From Pseudomonadales bacterium (GTDB lineage Bacteria > Pseudomonadota > Gammaproteobacteria > Pseudomonadales > Pseudohongiellaceae): a DNA stretch of 53,250 nt. The stretch is taken from NCBI GenBank assembly GCA_022763285.1, contig JALEHB010000140.1, positions 1 to 53,250 of the forward strand, read 5' to 3'. Each line of letters begins with the position of its first letter. The first letter of the stretch is position 1. The translations under genes were made by a program, and so were the position numbers. Positions 26,219 to 35,101 of the stretch are shown here, one piece after another. The notes below the pieces were generated by a model that was not told where the DNA came from, made no database searches, and saw nothing but the letters and a program-made list of their open reading frames with translations.

Positions 26219-26513
26219 GCGTACTAAACTTGAAAGCAAGGGTTGGAAACTTGGTTCCACGGCAGATTTTCTGGAGCTCACGCCAGAGGAAACTGCCTAT
26301 ATCGAATTGAAATTTGCATTGAGTAAATCCTTGAAAGAGCGCCGCACCAGGGAAAAGCTTAGTCAGAATGACCTGGCGAAAATGGTGAAAACCAGCCAGT
26401 CCCGCGTTGCAAAAATGGAATCAGGAGACCCTTCTGTTTCGGTCGATTTACTTGTTAAGTCTCTGATCGCTCTTGGCGCATCCCCGAAAGATCTGGCCAA
26501 AGCTATTGCCTAG
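26199..26513 (+). CDS. XRE-family antitoxin (HigA-like)
   Basis: The 104-aa product has a helix-turn-helix of the Cro/C1 type at about residues 50-85 (LSQNDLAKMVKTSQSRVAKMESG). It overlaps the toxin gene by 20 bases and would neutralise the toxin and repress the operon through the palindrome at 25851. It lies just eight bases from the end of the convergent gspK gene, with no visible terminator between. Confidence 0.86.
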   Translation: MTMKAAKRTKLESKGWKLGSTADFLELTPEETAYIELKFALSKSLKERRTREKLSQNDLAKMVKTSQSRVAKMESGDPSVSVDLLVKSLIALGASPKDLAKAIA

Positions 26514-26521
26514 GCAGAAAG

Positions 26522-27634
26522 TTACGAGCCAGGCACATCAATCGGTCGATCTTGCTCCAGCAAACGGGCCGGGCTGGTATCCGGCAGCCGACCATAGGGA
26601 TCTATCTTCAATACCCGTGGCAGGTTTCTGAAGCCCCTCACCTCAACGATTTCAGACCAGGCCTGGCGCACCGGGTCGGGATTGATGAATTCTCCGTCCT
26701 CGAAAATGATACGACTGCTGTCCTGCAGGCCTTCAGGACGTGGATACACAAAGATGGAAAAATACGGTGTAGTGGTGGAGTAGCCCACCAGTTGCTGCAT
26801 CAGTTGCAGATTCTCGAAGGGAATCAGCTCGGCAATCTCCAGTTGGGAATCGATATCCTCCACTTCCCGGTAGGCAATGATGTCTTCGATGATGGCATCG
26901 GTCATACCCGGAATCAGTTGCAGGGCGTCCCGGGTGGCCAGATTCAGGTTGATGGCTGAGTGATTGCCGTAGATGGTGAACGCAGCATCCACATTCACCC
27001 CCTCCAGCAATTCGGCGAAGCCGCGAATATGCAGAATCTCCTCCACGGTATCCAGTTCGCGGTAATTGCGCGGCACGAATCCGGGCTCAAGGGATTCATA
27101 GTAGTCCCGCTCGGCGCCACTGGCGAAGGAGGGCTGATCATTGAGGTCAGTCCAGTCCACCCAGGTCCAGATCAGCTCCTCCACCTGATCCGGATCGGCC
27201 TCTTCCGGCCCGCCCAGCCAGTGTTCGATATAACTCTGCAGGACTCGCCGGTCAATGCCGTTGAGGTTGATCTTGCCGCCATGATCGAAGATGCGCACCA
27301 TAAAGTCTTCTGATCCCGGGTAATACAGTTGCAGCGCCTGGCCATTGAACCGGTAACGCGGCTCGCGATAGCGATCCTGTTCCTCATCGCGCTCTTCGGT
27401 CACCGGCCTTGGCATCAGCTCCAGCATCAACTCCGCCTCGGCCTTGCTGAGGCTGCCCATCAGCCCGGCCCATTCGGCACTGGCCTCATAATTGTGAATC
27501 ACTGTACTGGCCGACAGGCGTACCTTGCCGGCCATGGCGGTCACCAGCACCGTCAGCAACACTGCCGTCCACAACACAATAATGATGACGGCGCCGCGCT
27601 GCTGATTCGTGGAGACTCGGTTCATGGTCTTCAT
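26522..27634 (-). CDS. gspK: T2SS minor pseudopilin GspK
   Basis: The product (370 aa) is the large minor pseudopilin that caps the T2SS pseudopilus. The prepilin cleavage site reads QRG-AVIIIVLWTAVLL; as in all GspK proteins the Glu at position 5 is missing. DHGGKINLNGIDRR and later helical segments of the globular domain match the family. The ATG at 27634 overlaps the gspJ stop. It is the last gene of the operon. Confidence 0.93.
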   Translation of the reverse strand: MKTMNRVSTNQQRGAVIIIVLWTAVLLTVLVTAMAGKVRLSASTVIHNYEASAEWAGLMGSLSKAEAELMLELMPRPVTEERDEEQDRYREPRYRFNGQALQLYYPGSEDFMVRIFDHGGKINLNGIDRRVLQSYIEHWLGGPEEADPDQVEELIWTWVDWTDLNDQPSFASGAERDYYESLEPGFVPRNYRELDTVEEILHIRGFAELLEGVNVDAAFTIYGNHSAINLNLATRDALQLIPGMTDAIIEDIIAYREVEDIDSQLEIAELIPFENLQLMQQLVGYSTTTPYFSIFVYPRPEGLQDSSRIIFEDGEFINPDPVRQAWSEIVEVRGFRNLPRVLKIDPYGRLPDTSPARLLEQDRPIDVPGS

Positions 27635-28290
27635 CACAGGTTCTGCAATCCGGTCTGATTGGGTCGGATGGAACGGTGTTCGGTATTGCGGAGCCGGGCC
27701 AGTACTTCCAGAGGCTCCTGATCATCCTCCAGCGGCTCGAAAAAGATATAGACGGCACGAGGTAGCTGCAGTAATTCCTCACCAATCCATTCGTCAGTCC
27801 ACACCAGATTGTCGTTCAGTTCTTCGTAGAGGTAGCTGAATTGAGCGCGGTAACCCGGCAACAAGAGGCGTGGTTCGGCGGTCTGCAGGCGTTGGTAGGG
27901 ATTGTCGGTAAAGGCCGGCGCCAGGCTGACATAAACACCTTCGTCATCGACATTGAACAGCTCCCAGGCGGTGAGCCCCGGATTGCGCTGCGGGGAGACA
28001 GTGCTGACGAAACTGAGGTAGTCATCTTCGCCGGCGAAATAGATTTGCCGGGACAGTGTTTCTTCATTGGTGAAACTGTGGGGAAAGGCGCCATGCAGGG
28101 CGCGGTCCAGTTGCAAAACGGTCAATGCCCGGTCCAGTTCCTGATCCAGCACACTGGCATTACGGTTCCAGTCGTCGGCCACTATATACATGCCGGTGCT
28201 GAGCAGACCCAGGAGCAAGGCAGTGAGGCTCAGTGCCAGCATGATCTCGATGAGCGTGAAGCCCCGCTGCCTGTTTGGTGTCCGGGACAT
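27634..28290 (-). CDS. gspJ: T2SS minor pseudopilin GspJ
   Basis: The 218-aa product has the cleavage site RQRG-FTLIEIMLALSLTALLLG with Glu at position 5 and a globular domain of the usual GspJ size. It forms the tip complex of the pseudopilus with GspI and GspK. It starts two bases after gspI. Confidence 0.92.
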   Translation of the reverse strand: MSRTPNRQRGFTLIEIMLALSLTALLLGLLSTGMYIVADDWNRNASVLDQELDRALTVLQLDRALHGAFPHSFTNEETLSRQIYFAGEDDYLSFVSTVSPQRNPGLTAWELFNVDDEGVYVSLAPAFTDNPYQRLQTAEPRLLLPGYRAQFSYLYEELNDNLVWTDEWIGEELLQLPRAVYIFFEPLEDDQEPLEVLARLRNTEHRSIRPNQTGLQNL

Positions 28291-28292
28291 CT

Positions 28293-28688
28293 CTACCGCA
28301 CCGTGTCCAGATCAACCCAGCGATAGCCAATGAAGCTTTCCTCCCGCTCATCAAAGACGATCTGAAATTCCTGAATGGCATTGGTGGTGGCCTGGGTCTT
28401 GCGTTCCGGCACATCCAGCAAATCCATGGCGCGGATGCGATAGTTGTCATTGCGGAGAATTTCTTCCACTTCGTCGTAGTCGTTTTCCAGCAGGGCAAAA
28501 TTGCTGGCGGCGCGTATTTGTGTGGCGCGCAGCAGATTGTCTTCGGAACGCCAGGTGAGCTGTTTGCTGCCGGCTACCAAAGAAAACAAGCCCCCCAGCA
28601 CAAAGCCGGTAATGGCCAGGGCGACTATGACCTCCAGCAGGGTAAAGCCCCGCTGGTTTTTTTTGGCAGCTTTATCAAGCACCGTCAT
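28293..28688 (-). CDS. gspI: T2SS minor pseudopilin GspI
   Basis: The 131-aa product has the cleavage site NQRG-FTLLEVIVALAITGFVLG and the small globular domain of GspI (MDLLDVPERKTQ, FIGYRWVDLDTVR). The ATG at 28688 is used here; a GTG two codons upstream is possible. Its 5' end overlaps gspH by 14 bases. Confidence 0.92.
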   Translation of the reverse strand: MTVLDKAAKKNQRGFTLLEVIVALAITGFVLGGLFSLVAGSKQLTWRSEDNLLRATQIRAASNFALLENDYDEVEEILRNDNYRIRAMDLLDVPERKTQATTNAIQEFQIVFDEREESFIGYRWVDLDTVR

Positions 28689-29169
28689 CACCACTGTTGA
28701 TCCGGCCGGTAAAGGGGTCGATGTGAATCACCGCCTGTTGCCCATCCAACTCGAACTGCAGACTGCCACCACTGCTGCCGCCTTCCGGATAGAAAGTCAC
28801 TTCGAAGCGCTCGTCGATGTCTCGCTCTTGATCCGTGCTGTCGATCACGCGCAACTGAATGCGCTCACTGCGCCATTCATTGTCACTGGCCGCGCTGGAA
28901 GCCGGGTTCTCACGGGCCCCATCCTCGAGGATAAAATGTACCGATTGGGGCTGGCCCTCTACCACGGCCATGCGCCGGGCATGGTTCAAAAGAGAATTGG
29001 CCTGGCGAACCTGAACGGCAAAGCTGCGGGAGTCGAGATTGCCCACATTGGGCACCACCAGAATGCTGGCCATACCGATAATGGTCAGCACCAGCAGCAA
29101 TTCCAGCAGAGTAAATCCTCGCTGGGTCCGGGCTGCTTGAGGCTTGTTACAGACCGATATCGGCATCAT
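28675..29169 (-). CDS. gspH: T2SS minor pseudopilin GspH
   Basis: The product (164 aa) has TQRG-FTLLELLLVLTIIGMAS as its cleavage site and TM helix, and the GspH-type VPNVGNLDSR and RRMAVVEGQPQSVHFI segments. The start at 29169 (or 29166) overlaps the end of gspG by about 20 bases; a more upstream ATG at 29202 would overlap further and gives a less likely leader. Confidence 0.88.
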   Translation of the reverse strand: MMPISVCNKPQAARTQRGFTLLELLLVLTIIGMASILVVPNVGNLDSRSFAVQVRQANSLLNHARRMAVVEGQPQSVHFILEDGARENPASSAASDNEWRSERIQLRVIDSTDQERDIDERFEVTFYPEGGSSGGSLQFELDGQQAVIHIDPFTGRINSGDDGA

Positions 29170-29569
29170 CTCCGCTGCCGCCCTGTTGCCCATCGGGGCC
29201 ATAGGAGATCAGGGTGAATTCCCGGCCGCTGGATTCATAGATGTAAGCATTGCCCCAGGGATCCAGGGGCAGGTCCCGGCGCAGATAGGGGCCATTCCAG
29301 GAAGCCCGGCCTGACTCATTGTCCACCAGTCCGGTCAGTGAATCCGGGTATTCCCCCACGTCGATGAAATGGGAGTCCAGTGCCGTTTCCAGGGCAGAGA
29401 TCTGGGCCATGGCGGCATCACGCTGGGCGCCTGCCTGCTGACGAAACAGATTGGGGGCAACCATCACCGCCAGCATGGCAACGATGGCCATCACCACCAG
29501 AATTTCGATCAGGGTGAATCCCTGTTGCCGTGGAGTTCGAACGGTTTTACTTGCTGTCACAGTTTTCAT
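29147..29569 (-). CDS. gspG: T2SS major pseudopilin GspG
   Basis: The 140-aa product is the main pseudopilus subunit. The cleavage site is RQQG-FTLIEILVVMAIVAML; RDLPLDPWGNAYIY is the family's best-kept motif, and the Asp-rich C-terminal loop (YGPDGQQGGSGDDADIG) binds calcium in relatives. The ATG at 29569 has GAGGAAG just upstream; the earlier TTG at 29581 is less likely. Confidence 0.95.
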   Translation of the reverse strand: MKTVTASKTVRTPRQQGFTLIEILVVMAIVAMLAVMVAPNLFRQQAGAQRDAAMAQISALETALDSHFIDVGEYPDSLTGLVDNESGRASWNGPYLRRDLPLDPWGNAYIYESSGREFTLISYGPDGQQGGSGDDADIGL

Positions 29570-29623
29570 CTTCTTCCTCAAATGTCTGTCGAGTCGATCA
29601 TTGGCGACTTCGGTATCCCTGGC

Positions 29624-31804
29624 TTACTGAATGGTTTGCTCTTCGAACAATTCTGCCACCATTTCGAAACGGTCGAGAATCTCCGGATACTGCACCGCGT
29701 TTTCTTCATTGAGATTGATGATCTCCGGGCGCAGCACAATAAACAATTCCCGACGTTCTTCACTGATCTGCTGGTAAGAGAACAGACCCCCCACCACCGG
29801 CACCCGGTTGAGGCCGGGCACGCCGGTATTGAGACGCTCCTCGTCGGTCTGGATCAGACCACCAAGCACCACGTTTTCGCCATTGCGCACCACCACTGTA
29901 GTGCTGATTTCCTGATTATTGAAGACCGGATTATCGCCGACCCCGGGGGCACTGGAGTCCACCGAGGACAGGATCTGGCGAATCACCAGATTCACCACGC
30001 CATCGACATTGATCTGGGGCGTGATATAGAGCTCGATACCGGTATCCCGATACTGGATATTCACGGTTTCATTACCCCCGGTGGTGATGGTGGAACCGGC
30101 ATTGACTGGCACTTCCGAACCGATCTGGATTTCTCCTTCCTGGTTATTGCTCACCGTCAGCGAGGGCCGGGCCAGCAACCTCACCTGATTATTGGAGGCG
30201 ATGGCCTGCAAGGTGGCCTCCACTCGGGCAGCACCATCCAGAAAGCCCTTGGTGAACATCAGTCCATTGAGGTTGGGGGTGAATTCGGTACTGGTATTGG
30301 TAGAAATGGGGCTGGCGTCGGCATCGGCTGCGATGCGGCTCCAGTCCACGCCGAAGCGGGTATCATCATTGAGAGTTATCTGGGCAATCACCGCATTCAC
30401 CATGACCTGCAGGGGCACCACATCCAGCTGATTGATGGTGGTCAGCAACTGGCGGTAGTCTCTGGCGGTTGAGCGAATCAACAGGCTGTTGGTGGCCTCA
30501 TCGGCCACAATACGCACCGACAGGTCGGCCGAGACCGCAGCAGTACCGGCCTGCTGGCTGGCAGTGCTGCTTGCCGTGGTATCCGGGGCGGCTTGCAGAG
30601 TTGCCGACTGGCCATCGTCGGCAACATTGCCGATGAGATTGCGCGGCGTTGGCTCTTCGGTGTTCTGAATCACCAGCTCATTGTCATCTTCTCTTTCGAA
30701 GATTGTCGACAGGGTGTCCGCCAGTTCGGTGGCCACCAGGTTCTTCACCCGGTACATGAACAGCTGCTCCACCTGCTCCTGACTATCAGAATCGAGAATA
30801 CGCACCCAGCGACTCACTTCATCAAAGCCCCGTGCCGCCGGTGCCGTCACCAACAGGGCATTGATACGTTCAATGGCCTGTACCTGATAGGACGGGTTTT
30901 CGCCTTCGATCAGAAACAGAATATCGCTGAGTTCGGTGGCCACTTCGGCGGCGCTGGCATTATTCAACTCATACAGGTGAATGCCCTGGTTCTCGAAAGG
31001 GTCGGCATCGATCAGAGTCAAAAGCTGATTGATGCGCTGCAGTTGATACTCACTGCCGGAGATTATCAGCAGATTGCGATTGCCCAACTGGCTGACCTCG
31101 CCATCGGGGGCCAGCAGCGGCTCCAGCGCCTGAATGACCGCATCGCTGGAAACATAGGTCAGGGGCGTCACCTGCATGATCTCGGCGGCCACCGTGTCCG
31201 CGAGACCATCGGGCGTGGTGATCTCAGCCGGCAGTCCTCCCTGAATCTGGCGCGCGTTATACACATCACCCACCTGCTCAATCAGCACACCGGCATCCCG
31301 ACTCAATAGCCGAATAAGGGGCCAGATGTCATCTCTCTGCAGGGGCCGGTCGGCGGAGGTGCGAATGCTGATCTGGCGATTGATGGAAGGGTCGATGACC
31401 ATGCTGATATCCAGGGCATCGGCCAATTCTTCCAGAATCAGTCGCAGGTCTGCCTGCTCATAGTTCAGCTCAACAATGTCCTCTCCCTCAGGATTTACCG
31501 CCTGTGGCACAACATCGTTCTGACCCTGAAACTGCAGGGCCTGACCTTCGCGATTGATCTGGTCAATCAGGGCCTGGCGCTCGGCGTTGTTACTGTTGGC
31601 CAATACCGGAATTGCCGCCTGGGCAGCCTGGTTACCGGAGCTTGCACTGCGGCTGTTACTGCTGGCCGGGCCTTCCACATTGGCGGGGGTCTGCTTGTCC
31701 AGCACCGTGCAGGCCGGCAACAAGGCCAGCAGGGCGCTGCCCAGCAATAGTCTGCGGCTGTTTGCAGTCAGCATGGACTGCCTGTTTGATCTGTTATTAC
31801 TCAC
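29624..31804 (-). CDS. gspD: T2SS outer-membrane secretin GspD
   Basis: The 726-aa product forms the outer-membrane pore. It begins with a lipoprotein-like signal (LLGSALLALLPAC), then the N0 domain (VELNYEQADLRLILEELADAL), N1-N3 repeats, and the secretin domain ending with VVVRNGENVVLGGLIQTD and VPVVGGLF. The lipobox Cys suggests a self-piloting secretin with no separate pilotin need. The start is GTG at 31804 with GGAG seven bases upstream. Confidence 0.95.
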   Translation of the reverse strand: MSNNRSNRQSMLTANSRRLLLGSALLALLPACTVLDKQTPANVEGPASSNSRSASSGNQAAQAAIPVLANSNNAERQALIDQINREGQALQFQGQNDVVPQAVNPEGEDIVELNYEQADLRLILEELADALDISMVIDPSINRQISIRTSADRPLQRDDIWPLIRLLSRDAGVLIEQVGDVYNARQIQGGLPAEITTPDGLADTVAAEIMQVTPLTYVSSDAVIQALEPLLAPDGEVSQLGNRNLLIISGSEYQLQRINQLLTLIDADPFENQGIHLYELNNASAAEVATELSDILFLIEGENPSYQVQAIERINALLVTAPAARGFDEVSRWVRILDSDSQEQVEQLFMYRVKNLVATELADTLSTIFEREDDNELVIQNTEEPTPRNLIGNVADDGQSATLQAAPDTTASSTASQQAGTAAVSADLSVRIVADEATNSLLIRSTARDYRQLLTTINQLDVVPLQVMVNAVIAQITLNDDTRFGVDWSRIAADADASPISTNTSTEFTPNLNGLMFTKGFLDGAARVEATLQAIASNNQVRLLARPSLTVSNNQEGEIQIGSEVPVNAGSTITTGGNETVNIQYRDTGIELYITPQINVDGVVNLVIRQILSSVDSSAPGVGDNPVFNNQEISTTVVVRNGENVVLGGLIQTDEERLNTGVPGLNRVPVVGGLFSYQQISEERRELFIVLRPEIINLNEENAVQYPEILDRFEMVAELFEEQTIQ

Positions 31805-31820
31805 AGCTGTCTCCAGGACA

Positions 31821-33026
31821 TTAGAACTCCACCGTATTCATACTGAACACGGCTGAAAGCATGGTAATGGTGATGCCACCGACGGCGATGGCCAAAAATA
31901 GTATTAGTGCCGGCTGCAAGGCAGCCACCAGAGAAGACATCTGGTTGCGCACGGTATTGTCGAACTGCACGGCGGTGCGCAGCAGAATATCGGAGGTGCG
32001 ACCGGATTCTTCCCCTACGGTAACAAGCTGATGCAGAAGCACCGGGAAACTGTTGGTTTTCTGCAGGGACAGGCCAAGGCCGGCACCGCCGCGCACATCT
32101 TCTTCCACCTGTTTCAGATGACTGGTAAGCAGGGAGTTGCCGATCACTTCCCTGGACACCCTCAGGGCACGGATAAGGGGGATACCTGCCCCCAGCAGGG
32201 CGCCCAGAGTACGGGCGAACACGGCACAGTCACGATACAGGATCAGATTGCCCAGCATGGGCAGGCGCAAAAGAAAGGCATCTTTCTGCAGCTTGCTGGC
32301 TGGCTCTGTATCCAACCGTTTCCACAGCAGGACCGCAGCTACAATCAAGACGATGAACAACCAGCCCCAGGCCTGGATAAATTCGCTCACGGTCAGCAGA
32401 AAGGCAGCCGACCTGGGAATTTCGGTTCCGGCGTCTTCAAACATGATGGTGAACTGGGGCACCACAAATACCAGCAGCAGGACCACCGAGACAATGCCTG
32501 TCACCAGCAGCACTGCCGGATAGATCATGGACTTGATCACTTCCTGGCGGGTGCGCATGCTGGTTTCCAGAAACTCCGCCAGGTCCGGCAGCAGTTCATG
32601 GAGAATGCCTCCTTCCTCGCCCGCCCTGACGATATTGATATACATTTTCGAGAACACCCGCGGATGCGCTTCCATGGCTTCGGCCAGGCCCTTGCCCTCT
32701 TTCACTTCCCGCAGCAGGCTCAGCACCAACTCGCGCATGGCGGCGGATTCGGTGATGCCATCCAGCAGACGCAGGGCCTTGTCGATGGGCACTCTGGCTT
32801 CCACCAGGGTGCACAGACCATTGGTGAAATCCAGCACATCCGCCTGACTGATCTTGCCCTTGCGGGCGCTACTGTCGCCGCCTTTGGCGGGCTGGATTTT
32901 TACCGGAGTCAGGTTGCGACCCTGCAAAACCCGCAGCGCTTCCCGCTCCGATTCGGCCGTCAGTTGACCCTGCTGAATCTTGCCACTGGCATCGAAAGCC
33001 TGGTATTTGAAAATGAGGCTGCTCAT
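31821..33026 (-). CDS. gspF: T2SS inner-membrane platform protein GspF
   Basis: The 401-aa product has two GspF/PilC repeats (KEGKGLAEAMEAHPRVFSKMY and GLGLSLQKTNSFPVLLHQL) and three TM segments (about 170-195, 220-240, 370-395). It is the platform that couples the ATPase to pseudopilus growth. Its ATG overlaps the gspE stop. Confidence 0.95.
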   Translation of the reverse strand: MSSLIFKYQAFDASGKIQQGQLTAESEREALRVLQGRNLTPVKIQPAKGGDSSARKGKISQADVLDFTNGLCTLVEARVPIDKALRLLDGITESAAMRELVLSLLREVKEGKGLAEAMEAHPRVFSKMYINIVRAGEEGGILHELLPDLAEFLETSMRTRQEVIKSMIYPAVLLVTGIVSVVLLLVFVVPQFTIMFEDAGTEIPRSAAFLLTVSEFIQAWGWLFIVLIVAAVLLWKRLDTEPASKLQKDAFLLRLPMLGNLILYRDCAVFARTLGALLGAGIPLIRALRVSREVIGNSLLTSHLKQVEEDVRGGAGLGLSLQKTNSFPVLLHQLVTVGEESGRTSDILLRTAVQFDNTVRNQMSSLVAALQPALILFLAIAVGGITITMLSAVFSMNTVEF

Positions 33027-34501
33027 AGTGAACGGGTTACCCTGACAACTTCCTCAGGAGTAGTGAGACCGCTGCGCAGTTTCTCCATGGCATCCTCGCG
33101 CAGGGTACGCATGCCTTCTTCCCGCGCCTTGGCACGGATGACATTGGAATCTGCACCGGAAGCGATGAGGTGTCGTATCGCCTCACTCATGAGCAATAAT
33201 TCATAAAGACCAACACGGCCGCGATAGCCGGTTTGTCCACAGCCTTCACAGCCCTTGCCACGTTTGATTTGCGGGCAGTCACTGACAGCGATTTCCAGTA
33301 CTCGCGCCTCATCCTCATTGAGGGCCACGGTCTCACTGCAGTCAGTACAGATGCGCCGCACCAGTCGTTGGGCCTGAATGGCCAGCAAGGACGAACTGAT
33401 CAGATAACTCTCCACGCCCATATCCTGCAGGCGGGTCACGGCACCGGCGGCGTCATTGGTATGCAGGGTGGAAAACACCAGATGGCCGGTGAGGGCCGAC
33501 TCAATAGCGATCTCGGCGGTCTCATGGTCACGGATCTCGCCCACCATCAAGATATCCGGGTCCTGGCGCACGATGGAGCGCAGCCCGGAGGCAAAGCTGA
33601 GTCCGATGCTGGCATTGGCCTGGATCTGGGTAATGCCCTCCAGTTGATACTCCACCGGGTCTTCCACGGTGATGATCTTTTGCTTCTCGCTGTTGATCTT
33701 TTCCAGGGTGGCATAGAGGGTGGTGGTTTTACCGCTACCGGTGGGGCCGGTGATGAGAATCATGCCATGGGGCTGATTGATCACACCCTGGTAACGCTGC
33801 AGCACATCGGCCGGCATACCCAGGGCCTGCAAATCCACCGCCGTATCACTGCGATCAAGAATACGCAGTACCACCGACTCCCCGTGAACCCCTGGCAGGG
33901 TGGACACCCGCATATCCAGTTGCTTGCTGCCAATCTGGTAATCGATGCGGCCGTCCTGGGGCAGGCGCTTTTCGCCGATGTCCAGTTTCGCCATCAGTTT
34001 CAGGCGGGAAGCCACGGCGGTGTGTATCTTCACCGGCAGGCGTTCGATGCGGGTCATGATGCCATCCACCCGGCAACGCACATCCAGATGGTTTTCATTG
34101 GGCTCAAAATGGATGTCGCTGGCATTGAGATCCATGGCCCGGGCAAACAGGTGATTAACAAGCCGGATGATGGGTGCCTCGGAAGCCAGGTCCATCAACT
34201 CCTCGTCATCTTCAAAGCCGGAAACAAAGATTTCTTCTTCCGAGCTGTCAATGGATGGCGACAATTCCGCGCGCCAGTGTTTGATGAGACGCCGGACTTC
34301 GTCTTCGCTACCCAGTTCAAAACGCAGACGCTGGCCAGTGATGAAGCGGATACGGGCCCGTTGTTCGATGTCCGGTAACTGGCTGCAGATCAACACCTGG
34401 CTGTCGCCAAAGTCCTGGGCCGGTGCCAGTCCCTGGGGCTCCAGTAGCTGGGAGAAAACCGGCATGGTCATCAGCTTGCTGTGACTATCCTGCTCTGCCA
34501 T
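33023..34501 (-). CDS. gspE: T2SS assembly ATPase GspE
   Basis: The 492-aa product powers the system from the cytoplasm. It shows Walker A GPTGSGKTTTLYA, the Asp box ILMVGEIRDHETAEIA, the His box STLHTNDAAGA, and the zinc-binding four-Cys element with CTDC and CEGC about 30 residues apart. The N-terminal part is shorter in motif content than PilB. The start overlaps the gspM stop. Confidence 0.95.
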   Translation of the reverse strand: MAEQDSHSKLMTMPVFSQLLEPQGLAPAQDFGDSQVLICSQLPDIEQRARIRFITGQRLRFELGSEDEVRRLIKHWRAELSPSIDSSEEEIFVSGFEDDEELMDLASEAPIIRLVNHLFARAMDLNASDIHFEPNENHLDVRCRVDGIMTRIERLPVKIHTAVASRLKLMAKLDIGEKRLPQDGRIDYQIGSKQLDMRVSTLPGVHGESVVLRILDRSDTAVDLQALGMPADVLQRYQGVINQPHGMILITGPTGSGKTTTLYATLEKINSEKQKIITVEDPVEYQLEGITQIQANASIGLSFASGLRSIVRQDPDILMVGEIRDHETAEIAIESALTGHLVFSTLHTNDAAGAVTRLQDMGVESYLISSSLLAIQAQRLVRRICTDCSETVALNEDEARVLEIAVSDCPQIKRGKGCEGCGQTGYRGRVGLYELLLMSEAIRHLIASGADSNVIRAKAREEGMRTLREDAMEKLRSGLTTPEEVVRVTRSL

Positions 34502-35082
34502 CAGAGTCTGTCTCCACTGTCTGATTCACTGGCATCATCCAGCCGGGCAAAGCCCACGGCGGTGATGGAGCCGGTGTACTGGTTACGGGTGCGATTGAGG
34601 CTGAATTCAGTGACAAACAAACGTGGCCGGGACTGTTCCAGTTGTTCCAGAAAGGAGACGGTATTGGCCGCGTCGTCGGTTCGAAAGGCCATTTCCTGGC
34701 TAACCAGATGCCAACCCCCGGTTTCGATTTGTTCAGCAAGGCGGGTAGAAGTGACACCGATCCCGGCATCCCTGGCATAGTCGGTGAGATCACGCTGAAT
34801 GGCAGCTTCCACCAATGGCACCGTGGCGGCATTGAAAACCTGTTGTTCCAAATCGGTTTCCCGCTCCGCTACTCTCTGGCTGCGTTGCTGCCACAGCTCG
34901 CTGTTCTCGATCAGTCTTTGCTCCCGCTGCACCTCCAGCATAACGCGATCGATGGATTCCTGGCGCTGCTGGTAGAGTCCGGTAATCAGGGGAAACACCT
35001 GGGTAAACAGAAAAACCACTGCCACCAGGCCAGCCAATAGCAAACTGCGCTTTTCCCGGTCACTGATCTGAATTGCATTCAT
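34501..35082 (-). CDS. gspM: T2SS inner-membrane protein GspM
   Basis: The 193-aa product has one N-terminal TM segment (LLLAGLVAVVFLFTQVFPLI), a coiled-coil region, and a ferredoxin-like periplasmic domain. Sequence similarity in this family is low; the call rests mostly on size, topology and its place between gspL and gspE. Confidence 0.85.
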   Translation of the reverse strand: MNAIQISDREKRSLLLAGLVAVVFLFTQVFPLITGLYQQRQESIDRVMLEVQREQRLIENSELWQQRSQRVAERETDLEQQVFNAATVPLVEAAIQRDLTDYARDAGIGVTSTRLAEQIETGGWHLVSQEMAFRTDDAANTVSFLEQLEQSRPRLFVTEFSLNRTRNQYTGSITAVGFARLDDASESDSGDRL

Positions 35083-35101
35083 TCTTTGTGGCCTCTGTCG
35101 C

